Assembly: GCA_037127255.1 (NCBI GenBank)
Contig: JBANSL010000009.1
Location: forward strand, 20,294,475-20,358,474
Direction: 5' to 3'
Length of the DNA stretch: 64,000 nucleotides
Source of the DNA: Persicaria tinctoria
Taxonomy: Eukaryota > Streptophyta > Magnoliopsida > Caryophyllales > Polygonaceae
Positions 1-10,149 of the stretch are shown in pieces; position 1 is the first letter of the stretch; each line of letters begins with the position of its first letter. A program made the translations under genes and the position numbers. The notes below the pieces were generated by a model. It ran no database searches, was not told where the DNA came from, and was given only the letters and a program-made list of their open reading frames with translations.

Positions 1-2
1 AT

Positions 3-233
3 CAACGTCGACTGACTAAGGGGTATAACAAGCGTGTTTTCTTGCGCCCAATACGGAAAGGAGACATGGTCCTACGACAAGCAACAATAAGGAGAAAACT
101 TGAACCAGAGTGGGAAGGTCCGTACATCATCCACAAAGAAGCAGGCAGAGGTTCTTTCAAGCTTCAAAATTCAGAAGACACTATTCTCACGAAGTCATGG
201 AACGCCAAAAATCTCAAGGCTTATTTTGCGTAA
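3..233 (+). CDS. Ty3/gypsy integrase C-terminal end (partial)
   Basis: The frame is open at the left edge of the window and ends at TAA. The peptide has the usual end of a plant gypsy integrase: KRVFLRPIRKGDMVLRQ, then LEPEWEGPYIIHK, then SWNAKNLKAYF. This is the small C-terminal DNA-binding fold that follows the catalytic core of integrase. The rest of the polyprotein lies outside the window. The element is a relic or the 3' part of a longer copy. The tandem repeat at 362-965 is probably its 3' untranslated region. No PPT or LTR boundary was identified for it. Confidence 0.85.
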   Translation, partial: QRRLTKGYNKRVFLRPIRKGDMVLRQATIRRKLEPEWEGPYIIHKEAGRGSFKLQNSEDTILTKSWNAKNLKAYFA

Positions 234-361
234 ATGTTAGGCATATTGGAAATCCGGTGACTTAGATTTTCTATGTAGAGGGGTCACCGGGATTCCCGAT
301 TGGGTACACCACTTCATATATATAAATGAAAGTTCCAAACCCATTAATGATTGTCGCTACA

Positions 362-965
362 CATAAATTTTGCAATCGCGTGTCTTTCGAACACGGATGT
401 GCAAGTAAGCCTCCAAGGAGAATAAATTTAGAAATCGCGTGTCTTTTGAACACGAATGTGGAAGTAAGCCTCCAAGGAGAATAAATTTAGCAATCGCGTG
501 TCTTTCGAACACGGATGTGCAAGTAAGCCTCCAATGAGAATAAATTTAGCAATCGTCTGTCTTTCGAACACGGATGTGCAAGTAAGCCTCCAAGGAGTTC
601 TAATTTAGCAATCGCGTGTCTTTCACACACGGATGTGCGAGCAAGCCTCCAAGGAGATTAAATTTAGCAATGAAGTGTTTTTGAACACATGTGCAAGTAA
701 GCCTCCAAGGAGAATAAATTTAGCAATCGCGTGTCTTTCTAACACGGATGTGCAAGTAAGCCTCCAATGAGAATAAATTTAGCAATCGCCTGTCTTTCGA
801 GCACTGATGTGCAAGTAAGCCTCCAAGTAGAATAAATTTAGCAATCGCGTGTCTTTCAAACACGGATGTGTGAGCAAGCCTCCAAGGAGAATAAATTTAG
901 CAATGACGTGTTTTTCGAACACGGATGTGCAAGTAAGCCTGCAAGGAGAATAAATTTCGCAATCG
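362..965. repeat. Minisatellite, about 10 copies of a 59-bp unit
   Basis: Direct tandem repeats with a period near 59 bp run through this interval. Each unit contains AATTTAGCAATCGCGTGTCT, a short CGAACACGGATGTGCAAGTA segment and CCTCCAAGGAGAATA. Copies differ by substitutions and a few small deletions; one is shortened near 665-715. The array directly follows a gypsy integrase end, which fits the known tendency of plant LTR elements to carry tandem repeats in their 3' untranslated region. It is not a CRISPR array: there are no unique spacers. Confidence 0.9.
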
Positions 966-1236
966 CGTACATCGTTGTTTACTAAATGATATGGAAATTC
1001 AATAAATTCAATAAAAGCTCTATCAGGCTTAGCAAGAGAAAATTCATCAATCACGTATTTCTCGGAGCGAATATACAAACAAGCCCCAAAGATAAACACA
1101 ACATGATCATCATATCACACCCAAAACAAAATACCAACACCGATTCAACAGAACAAACTTCATACAACGACAGTCGAATAAACATGTTGAAAAGGAAAAC
1201 GAAACATCAGATTTCGATTCAACCTCACAAACTCAT

Positions 1237-1619
1237 TCAACCGTGTCCAGGACGATTATCGTATATCCCTTCATACTTAAAAATGATAAGAGAAACCCCA
1301 ACGCGGACCTCGCTATCTTCGGCAAATGCACGCCAAACTTCAGTCAGGAAATAACGATCATGACTGTCACGAAACACCCTCACACGAAACTCTCGCCCAG
1401 TAGGTGAAACTAAACAAACATGGTTAGCTACCACGCGACCGTTGCTAGCACCAAAAGACTCCAGTAACGGCTACGAACATTCAAAACAAAGTCTTATTAA
1501 GAGAAACCTAGGATAACCAGACAAACCTTAAAAATCAAGAGATTTACCAAGACTTCAAGCCTCTCCTCGGAATCAATGGAACGTAAAAAATCACGACGAC
1601 TAGGGTTAGGAGTGGTCAT
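1237..1619 (-). CDS. Small B3-domain protein (copy 1)
   Basis: Two-exon gene. Exon 1 is 1619-1548 (24 codons, ATG at 1619). The intron is 1547-1471 (GT...TTCGTAG, 77 nt). Exon 2 is 1470-1237. The product is about 101 aa. Exon 2 carries a single B3 DNA-binding-like domain: PTGREFRVRVF, then YFLTEVWRAFAEDSEVRVG, then IIFKYEG, the strand and helix pattern of plant REM/VRN1-type B3 folds. Exon 1 (ending SIDSEERLEVL) matches the first exon of copy 2 at 2044-2436 in length and splice phase, which supports the model. The protein is much shorter than typical B3 transcription factors, so DNA binding is inferred only from the fold. Neighbours 2, 3 and 4 are paralogues. Confidence 0.72.
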
Positions 1620-2043
1620 CGTTCCCCTTCGGGTCAAAGTAACATAAAAGGATGATCGAGACAGATTGCACTCGGCGCAATCATATATATATCAATAAAT
1701 AAGATCAAATACAAAAGTCAAAATAGACATCAGCACAACAAACAAATAACCCTGTCAAATCCAGAAATTGCCAGGATAAGCTGCATGACAAGCAAGTGGC
1801 AAAGATATCAGCAGCACGCCTTTGCTGCCCTGACAACCCATATCGCATCATAGAACGATCGTGTCCAATCCAGAAACAGACAAAAATCACGAATAACGAA
1901 GATATTATATATTTTTAAACACATCGACCATTATACGGGCCCCAACAAAAGTACTACGCAATACTGATTACATAATTAAGGCCAATAAAAAGTCTTAAAC
2001 ACAAACGTCTATCCTATTACATATTCATCGCGATCTGAAGCCT

Positions 2044-2436
2044 TTATTCATCCTCGAGAACAAGAGTCTCAAAGCGATTTCCTCCCACATGTTTAAAAAA
2101 TACCATCGATGCTCCAACACGAACATCATTACTGATCGCGAACCTTCCCCAACCCTCGGTCAACCACCAACGATTGAAGCTATCCTTGGAAACCCAAACA
2201 CGAAAATTTCGCCCAGATGTGGAAACCAAACGATCGTGATCAGATACAACATAGTCATACATCCTTTCAAAAGCACAGAGGAGAGGCTGCGAGAAACAAA
2301 ACATCACTCCATAAAGATTTGAAACTGAACAACTGTAAAATTCACCGGACATCGAAAGTCTTACCAAACGATGGAGCCTTTCCTTTGCGTCAACATAGTG
2401 GTAAAAATCTCTCATCTCAGAATTAGGCAATTCCAT
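2044..2436 (-). CDS. Small B3-domain protein (copy 2)
   Basis: Two-exon gene. Exon 1 is 2436-2365 (24 codons, ending AKERLHRL). The intron is 2364-2287 (GTAAG...TCTCGCAG, 78 nt). Exon 2 is 2286-2044. The product is about 104 aa. The B3-like region has STSGRNFRVWVSKD, RWWLTEGWGRFAISNDVRVG and MVFFKHVGGNRFETLVL. A TATA-like TATATAAAG lies about 75 nt upstream of the ATG (near 2511). Exon lengths and phase equal those of copy 1, so the two are tandem paralogues on the same strand. Copy 3 starts divergently about 350 bp away. Role in transcription is inferred from the domain family. Confidence 0.75.
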   Translation of the reverse strand: MELPNSEMRDFYHYVDAKERLHRLVRLSMSGEFYSCSVSNLYGVMFCFSQPLLCAFERMYDYVVSDHDRLVSTSGRNFRVWVSKDSFNRWWLTEGWGRFAISNDVRVGASMVFFKHVGGNRFETLVLEDE

Positions 2437-2784
2437 CTCTTTTTCTACCAAACAAAGGTGATAAATAATCAGAGAGAAATAGGTGAATGGGCCGTTGTAG
2501 ATCTCACTCCTTTATATATCCGAAAATAAAGTTGTAAATGCGAAAAAGACTGGAAACAACATTTACTACACGCACCAAACAAGGAAGGGGGACCGAATCG
2601 GGTTTTCCCAAGATACCCTGCATGAGACACACATGGAAAAAATCCATTCAGGATCTGACCAATTCATCTGTACATGTCCAATCCGGCAACAATCATTTAT
2701 CACGAGAAACTGCGAATCAACCCTTACTACCCCACTATAAAAAGCTATTTTCCACTACACAAGCCATCACATACCAGCAACAAA

Positions 2785-3174
2785 ATGACAACCAACACAA
2801 CAACCCCAGATTCAAACAACCCTCTCATCTTTGATATTTACCTGGTAGGCGAGGAGCAATACATATGCAAGATGCTACAGTATTGCTTCGTCGAACATTT
2901 AAAACCCCAAGTTCCAAAGCGAATCTTTTTATCCACTTGCATTTTGAACGATTTTCATGTTCATATCACAGGAGACGCTTACGGTTCCCATTGGGTGGCG
3001 CGAGGATGGAGAGATTTCGTCGAAACTCACGGCCTCGAGCTAGAGACATCAATAGTTTTCACTCATCTAGGCGAAGTAAGGTTTGAGGTTCACTTCTTAG
3101 ACAAACATGGCTATAACATTGAAGAAGTAATGGAGGTTGCTGGATACGATGGTCCAGAAGCAAATGGGTTCTAG
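2785..3174 (+). CDS. Small B3-domain protein (copy 3, intronless)
   Basis: Single-exon ORF of 129 aa from the ATG at 2785. A TATA box (CACTATAAAAAGC, near 2733) lies about 45 nt upstream, which favours this start over earlier in-frame codons. The B3-like domain covers about residues 40-105: VPKRIFLSTCILNDFHVHIT, SHWVARGWRDFVETHGLELE, IVFTHLGEVRFEVHFLD. Unlike copies 1 and 2 it has no intron and has a charged C-terminal tail. It is arranged head to head with copy 2. Its stop codon lies 14 bp from the insertion point of gypsy element A, so its natural 3' end has been displaced. Confidence 0.7.
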   Translation: MTTNTTTPDSNNPLIFDIYLVGEEQYICKMLQYCFVEHLKPQVPKRIFLSTCILNDFHVHITGDAYGSHWVARGWRDFVETHGLELETSIVFTHLGEVRFEVHFLDKHGYNIEEVMEVAGYDGPEANGF

Positions 3175-3188
3175 TTTACCTTCGTTGA

Positions 3189-5638
3189 TGATGTCCATGT
3201 TTTTATATTTATTTCAGCTCCTTATTTTATCATTTCATGCATTCCGGGATGGGAATATAGCAAATTTGTGTAGTTTATGTTTATGTACGAGAAATAGAGT
3301 TCTACACGAGTTTCTGTTTACTATTGCAGAATTTGGAGCTGAATCGAAGCAAAACCAAGAAGGACTGGAAGAGCACTTGATGTCTACTAAAGGAGCTCAA
3401 AAATCGACGGAAAAGCACCTGACATTAAGCGAAGCTGAGCACAGAACGAGATACTGAGTAGTGGTCGATTTCGACCCATGCTGGTCGGTATCGACCGATT
3501 CTGGTCGAAAATCCCAAGACAACTCGATATGGACAAGAAGCAGGAAGAGGAGAAGAAACCAGATCGATATCGACCTCCTGACTCGATATCGACTAAAACC
3601 CTGCTCGATATTTCCCCTAGAGCCGAGATCGAGTATCAAAAGTGAAGCCGAGAGAAGTGACTCGATATCGACCCACTTTAGTCGATATCGACCGACTTCC
3701 AATGACGAGTAAAACTCGATTCCGAGCTCTATTCAAAGTTCTATCAAAAGTCCAATGGAGATATTCCGAAGAGAAGATTCCTTACACATGAAGACTTGAG
3801 AGATATCTTTATCTTTTTCATCTTTTTATTTATCCTAAGGGTGGAACAATTAATTACCCTTTAGGATTTATCTTGTTTTATCTAATTAGATTTATTTATT
3901 TCCTAGTAGAGTTATATCTATAGATAGAAGATAGATATTCCTTACCTTGATTAGCAAGGATTAAGGCCTATAAATAAAGCCCATGGGGCTAGTTTTTCAT
4001 TCATTCAATTCTAAAGAAGGAGGAGAGTAGAGAGCGAGAGAGTGGAGGCCGATTGGGGGTTAGTGAGCGAGATCAATCCGACTTCGATCGGTTGTTAGCT
4101 TTATTTATTTTTATTAATGCAATTTAGTTTTCTTTTATTATTGATGTCTTTTCCTGCGATGAAGAGCGAGTAGTCCACCCACTTCTAGGGTCGGGGTGAG
4201 CCCAACGAGGGCTGAGCACAAAACGAGATACTGAGTAGTGGTCGATTTCGACCCATGCTGGTCGATATCGACCGATTCTGGTCGAAAATCCCAAGATAGC
4301 TCGATATGGACCAAAAGCATGAAGAGGAGAAGAAACCGGGTCGATATCGACCTCCTGACTCGATATCGAGCAAAACCCCGCTCGATATTCCCCCCAGAGC
4401 CGAGATCGAGTATAAGAAGTGAAGCCGAGAGAAGTGACTCGATATCGACCCACTTTGGTCGATATCGACCGACTTCCAATGACGAGTCCAACTCGAATCC
4501 GAGCTCTATTCAAAGTTCTATCCAAAGTCCAATGGAGATATTCCCAAGAGAAGATTTCTTGCACATGAAGACTTGAGAGATATTTTTATGTTTTTCATCT
4601 TTTTATTTATCCTAACGGTGGAACAATTAATTACCCTTTAGGATTTATCTTGTTTTACCTAATTAGATTTATTTATTTCCTAGTAGAGTTATAGCTTTAG
4701 ATAGAAGATAGATATTCCTTACCTTGATTAGCAAGGATTAAGGCCTATAAATAAAGCCCATGGGGCTAGTTTTTCATTCATTCAATTCTAGAGAAGGAGG
4801 AAAGTAGAGAGAGAGAGTGGAGGCCGATTGGGGGTTAGGGAGCGAGAGCAATTTGGCTTCGATCGGTTGTAAGCTTTATTTAGTTTTATTAATGCAATTT
4901 AGTTTTCTTTTATTATTGATGTCTTTTCCTGTGATGAAGAGCGAGTAGCCCACCCACTTCTAGGGTCGGGGTGAGCCCGACGATGGCCAAGCGTGCTTGA
5001 GGTAAAGATTCGACCTTTGTTATGTTTTGATCATCCACTGCCTTTTATATGTTTATTATCTATTTAATAGAGATTCAGGTTAACCACTTGGATTATAAAC
5101 ATAAAATTGGTAGATACAATTAGAGTTTTTTGAGAGAGTTGTCTAATGGTTGGAAAAGGCGAAAGCTTGTTCCTTTGATGTGATTGCATAATTATCGTTA
5201 TTTATCTTGCTTTATGCATGTTTGGTTATCGTTGTTGCAAACCCCGATCTTGGAAGTTTTCTTTTACATAAGTTTATTCCAAAATTTACAAGCTTTGTCC
5301 TTTATTTTACGTACTGTCACCCACTCGATATTGACCAACACTGGTCAATATCGACTTCTAATTCCCGATCCAGAAAGATCGCTGCTTGTTTGTGTTTATG
5401 CAGGAACAAGTCGAAATCGGCCAAACTGGTCGATATCGAGGACCTTGGTCGATACTGAGTGCCCTCGAGGATCGACGTGAGATTTTGCCGCTGCCTAGGA
5501 TCCGCTGACACGCTTCCTCGAGGATCGATCCTGACTTCCTGTTGCTACATCGGGAGGAAGTCTTGTAATTGTTTGCATGGGCATGAATCTAGTTTGATTT
5601 ATTTTATTATATTTTAAACTCGATTTCCTCTTACAACA
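3189..5638 (+). repeat. 5' LTR of element A with internal duplication
   Basis: This 2450-bp LTR matches the 1667-bp 3' LTR (10150-11816) except that one block is present twice. The block starting GCTGAGCAC at 3434 recurs at 4211, a period of 777 bp, and carries the promoter-like stretch twice (CCTATAAATAAAGCCC near 3967 and 4744). The LTR is rich in the palindrome GGTCGATATCGACC and its half-sites. Confidence 0.9.
4211..4987 (+). repeat. Second copy of a 777-bp tandem duplication inside the 5' LTR
   Basis: Repeats 3434-4210 at high identity, including the GATATC-rich block, the GAGATATTC tract, the TATA region and the segment ending GCGAGTAGYCCACCCACTTC. The 3' LTR has only one copy, so the duplication arose after insertion or by unequal exchange. 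Confidence 0.88.
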
Positions 5639-5639
5639 A

Positions 5640-5661
5640 ATTAGCGTCGTTGCCGGGGAAG
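5640..5661 (+). other. Primer binding site of element A (tRNA-Asp type)
   Basis: ATTAGCGTCGTTGCCGGGGAA begins just after the LTR end. It is a mutated form of TGGCGCCGTTGCCGGGGA, the complement of the tRNA-Asp 3' end used by Athila-like elements. Element B has a better preserved site. Confidence 0.75.
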
Positions 5662-5723
5662 CAATCATTCGCGCCTTAGGTAGTTAGATCTCACGTTTTC
5701 CTTGATTTTTCTTTTTGCAGTGT

Positions 5724-7417
5724 ATGCGCCGTTCTGGTCAACCACCTGAGTTTGACGCCTTAGGATACCCGGAACATCTTATACACATCCACTCTAGACT
5801 GAAAAGGATCATGGCGACCGCCAAAACACAAGCCCATACGATCGAGAGGCTTCAAAGGGAGCTAGAAGCCAACAATGCTGCTCTCGCCGTTGAGAGAGCA
5901 CGTACTAAGCAGGAAGTTGAACGGAGGAGGCAGGCAGATGCTGAGCTTGCCCAATACCCTATCACTGCTGAGGATTACATGCACCCGACTCTTGTCGTGC
6001 CTGAATTGGCTATTCTAATCCCTGCTAATAACTTTGAAATTCTCACTGCCTTCCTCATCGAAATTAAAAATAATGCTTTTTACGAAAGGTTTAACGGATG
6101 CCCTCTTGAACATATTACTACTATTTCTGACATGTGCCATACTCTTGCTGAAGGTACTACTCTGGAATATGTCAAGATGAAAGCTTTTCGTTGGTCCCTT
6201 GCCGGTCCAGCATTAAGGTGGCTTGAAGGTCTCCCTGCGCGATCCCTCACAACATGGGCATAGGTTAGGAATGCGTTCCTCAACAAGTTATTTCCTCCCT
6301 CCAAGACAGCGCTCCTCAGACAAAAGATTATAGCTTTCAAACAAAAGCATGGGGAACCGCTAGCACGAGCATGGGATCGATAAAAGGATCTACTGCGATC
6401 CTACCCCACTCATGGCCAGCCACCATACGCCATTCAGGAGATTTTCTACAATTCTCTTGATCTGGCCGCCAAAGAAAGGATCAATCAGTTCACGCAGTAT
6501 GAATACCTCACGCAGACACCAGTAGAGGCATGGGCTACTATCGAAAGGTTCACCAATTTCAACAACACCTATGGGGCTCCTGTAAACTACGACGAAAACA
6601 ACGACACCAATGCAAGGCGAGCCCCATCCATGCCTCTCTATGAGCCTCCCAATGAGATTGATTCGGATGTCAAGGAACAATACTATAGAGATCAGAATCG
6701 CAAGCTCCTCAAGCAAGTCAAATATCTCTCTACTAACCAACCCTGCATTGAATGTGGCTCACAATGACACACCACTCCAGAATGGCCACATATAGAGCAA
6801 GTCAGGATGGCAGAAACTCACGAGAAGGTAGCTTACGCAAGGGGTCCCAATCGCTATATATGGGATCAACGGTTCCATCAACCATAGTGGAACCAAGGTG
6901 CCCCTAGGAACCCCCACCATACAGAGGTCCCGGACATCCAGAGAGAGACCAACGGAAAGATGAGCTACAAATGATCCTCGACGAGATGAGGAGAAACCAG
7001 ACACAACAGCAGCAATCTACCAGCGCCATCTAGACTCAACTTCATGGCCTCAATAAACGACTTGGGGAGATGGATATCTGGAAGAAGAACAGGGAGACCC
7101 AAATGGGTCAACTCGCGCAATAGATCCCTAGACCAGACGGAAAGCTCCCTGGGCACATAAATCCCAATCCTAAGGGGAAATCCGGACACGTCGCTGCTGT
7201 AAAGCTCAAGAGCGGTCACGAACTACACAAAACAGAGATCGGAGAAGCAAACAACGGCTCTGCAGAGCAGGTCGATATCGACCAAACTTCGGTTGATATT
7301 GGCCCCGCCGAGCCAGAAAACCCGAAACCGACCCCAGCAGCCGATTTCGACCAAGAATAGATCGATATCGACCGAAACCTGGTCGATATCAAGCAGGCCC
7401 CTCCAGTCGATTTCGAC
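5724..7417 (+). pseudogene. Decayed gag region of element A
   Basis: Begins ATGCGCCGTTCTGG and reads MRRSGQPPEFDALGYPEH, then a coiled stretch rich in Q/E/R. The retrotransposon gag core follows: YMHPTLVVPELAILIP, CPLEHITTISDMCHTLAEGT, then YVKMKAFRWSLAGPALRWLEG. A TAG at 6261-6263 ends the first frame. Homology to element B continues through 6264-7250 with several stops and shifts. A degenerate zinc knuckle (CIECGS near 6745) is cut by a stop where element B reads CX2CX4HX4C. Between 7267 and 7420 the frame runs through repeated GGTCGATATCGACC-type motifs, giving VDID-like peptide repeats. It would have formed the capsid; now broken. Confidence 0.8.
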
Positions 7418-8146
7418 TTGTCTGCAGCAACTCCGACAACTGATTCCGCTCCGAAACCAAAGAAGACACTTCCTTTCCCTTCCAAGGCACTGAAAGATCC
7501 CACTGCAGGTAGGTTTAAACGATTCATTAAGATGCTTCGGGAACTAAATGTCTCAATTCCTTTTACAGAAGCTCTTCAAGAGATGCCTGCATATGTCAAA
7601 TTCCTCAAGGAGATCCTTAGCAACAAGCGATCCATCACAGAAATCATCGACGACTGCAAAAGGATGGACTTCCCTGAGAAGAGACCTAACCCTGGTAAGT
7701 TTTCTATTACTATGGGATTTGGACAATTTAAATTTGAGACATTGTGTGATCTAGGTGCAAGCGTGAGCATCATGCCCTTATCAATCTGGCAAAAGGTAAA
7801 GATAGGATCAATAGAGCGTGTGGATGCCAAACTATACATGGCAAACAATACGGTAGTCATCCCTACAGGTATGGTTGATAATGTCCCTGTCCAGGTTGGT
7901 AAGTTCTATATTCTCGGTTATTTCCTTTTTATAGATTGTGCGGAAGTTCCTGCTTGCCCTATTATTCTTGGTAGACCTTTTCTAGCTAATGCAGATGCCA
8001 AGATGAGCGTCACGAAGCGATTGCTCACCTTCACGATAGGCGATGAGGTCTTAGATTTCTCTTTTGGTCCTACAAAGGAGGAAATTCCATGGCTGGAGGT
8101 GAAGAGCATAGGCAACCACGAGGGTGAGCTGCATACTTGCCAATAG
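7418..8146 (+). CDS. Retropepsin-like protease domain of element A
   Basis: Open frame of about 240 aa with the aspartic protease core: FETLCDLGASVSIMPLSIW, where DLGAS is the active-site triad region, then LYMANNTVVIPTGMVDNVPVQ and CPIILGRPFLANADAKMSV. The N-terminal part (PFPSKALKDPTAGRFKRFIK) is the usual spacer between gag and protease in this group. Downstream, reverse transcriptase would be expected; instead the frame stops at 8146 and non-coding DNA follows. The start is not an independent initiation site; the domain belongs to a gag-pol reading frame now broken upstream. Confidence 0.82.
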   Translation: MSAATPTTDSAPKPKKTLPFPSKALKDPTAGRFKRFIKMLRELNVSIPFTEALQEMPAYVKFLKEILSNKRSITEIIDDCKRMDFPEKRPNPGKFSITMGFGQFKFETLCDLGASVSIMPLSIWQKVKIGSIERVDAKLYMANNTVVIPTGMVDNVPVQVGKFYILGYFLFIDCAEVPACPIILGRPFLANADAKMSVTKRLLTFTIGDEVLDFSFGPTKEEIPWLEVKSIGNHEGELHTCQ

Positions 8147-10149
8147 CCTAAGTATGGGGTCCTTGCACTCGATATCGACCCACCTTACTCGATATCGACT
8201 GACCCTAAGCCCAAAGATTTCTGTTTTGGGCACGAAAAGGTAAGCTCAGGTACAATCCCTACATCTCCTCCATCCATCAATAAAAATAAGATTTTTAGAG
8301 GAGACAATGCCCCGTGGAGAGCTAACTTGCGCAGGACTAGGACTGGAAGGAAGAAGAAGGAAGCTAAAGAACTCTCTCTATGCAAGCAACCACCTATCAG
8401 CCGAGCTTGCATACTACAATCAGGACCTAGATGATCCAGGAGAAGGGCCAAGCACAGGAGGGCCCAACATTGAGGGTACCTAAGTACAAGCAGAAAAATA
8501 TCGGCCTAACGACTCTAAAATCTAGAGCATGTACATAAATCTTTTGAATTTTAGGACTCTAAAACTTTTGGTTTTGGTTTTTGTCTTGAATACTTCATAT
8601 GAAAGGTCTTGTCTTTGTGCGGAAACTAAAAATTTTACAGGTCGAACATGGGATCAAATGAAAATGACGAGGCAACCTGGTCGATATCGACCTCTGAGGC
8701 GAAATCGACAAGAGCAGAGAAGACGAACTGGTCGATATCGACCATATTTACTCGATATCGAGTGAGTTGGTCGATATCGACCCAAGCCCCAATTTTGACC
8801 AGCTAAACACACAGAATCTGACGAGAATTGCGGCCGATGTCGACCTATACCTAGTCGATATCGACTTCTGGCAACCTACAGCAGCCCGGATTTTGACCCT
8901 ACAACGCGTTATTCGATGAGTTCCTTCCTTTACCTTTGTTTTATTTTTACAGTGAGGACATTGTATACTCTAAGTATGGGGTGGGGGAAGAGCTCATTAT
9001 CATTATTATTTTATTCTTGATTTTGCTACTACATGGTGAATTTTGAGTAAATGTTTAAATTTTTTGTGCTTAATTGGTAAAACTCAAAGTTTGTTTTATG
9101 AGACATCTCCCAATGCTTGTAAATTGTTCAAAGAAAAGTGTCATGGAAGGTTATATAGAACTCGACGATGAAAAATTGGATTCATTAGAGATATAGCATG
9201 AAATTGCCTAATAAAGGGAAGTCACAATGAAGTGCATTATTTTTATTGAAAACCGTGAAAGGAGGTAAATTTTGAAATTGCTTTTGGCATGTTGCATGAT
9301 AAGAGGATGGAGGCCTTTATATTTCCATATAATGCTCATTGTTATATTCCTATCCATACCTATGCTTATGCATCACAAAAGTCATATTATGCTTTATTTC
9401 AATTATTGCTCCACATGATCTAAATATTGCCATTCTTTACCTTATTTCCATCCGGGGATTATGTTGAGAATGATGTTACATTATGGAGTTTATTATATGT
9501 TTTTTGAGTTGTTATATATCATTATTGGAGTTTGGAAGGAATGTTTGAAATATATGGAAAATTTAATGAGTGAAAGAAAATCCGATCACCTTAGGAGATA
9601 ATGGTAGATCGACACTGCTTGTTGAGATAATAGTTTGGCGAGATGGGACACACATGTGAGGAGTCCAAAGCACTAAGTATCCGAGGCCATTCATGACACC
9701 CATGCAATGCTGAGGTTAGAGAGGTAAAAGCATATTATGGGAAAAAGCATTGAGGGAAAGAGTGAAAGGTGATGAATCTTATGAAGAAGGAATGTGGAAA
9801 TTCAATTTGGAAATTACTCCATTTCCCCGGATTATTAGCACCACATTGACAAAAAATTTCCCATCTTTAGCCTTTTACCAATCTACTCCTTATTGAGCTT
9901 TATTGAAGTCCTCTTGATTATTAATGCTTTGTAACATGAATTGTTTTTGCATAACCCTGCTTTTGTGAGTAGATGTTGCTTTTTATTTCACATGTATGGA
10001 TTTGTGGCATTAGTACCTTTTCGATGATGGTAATTGAGTGTAGGGTAATATAAAAATGAATCCATTATGTTGAGAGTTTTTGCAGGTTTCCCCTGAATGA
10101 CCATCCAAGTTATTGCTTGGGGACAAGCAAGCTTAAGTATGGGGTGATT
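8147..10149 (+). other. Non-coding 3' interior and PPT of element A
   Basis: No coding region is recognised in these 2 kb. The first 750 bp contain further GGTCGATATCGACC palindromes (about 8167-8215 and 8677-8870). The rest is AT-rich and closely matches (inverted) the interior of element B at 20230-21720, so it is conserved across copies. It ends with the purine-rich primer AAGCTTAAGTATGGGGTG next to the 3' LTR. Confidence 0.7.

Noticed and set aside
362..965. Regular direct repeats resembling a CRISPR array
   Set aside because: The whole 59-bp unit is repeated; there are no unique spacers, and the genome is a plant.
3397..4576. ORFs with repeated SISTSMGR/VDIDQ-like peptides in the LTR
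   Set aside because: They are readings of the GATATC palindromes in several frames of an LTR, not genes.
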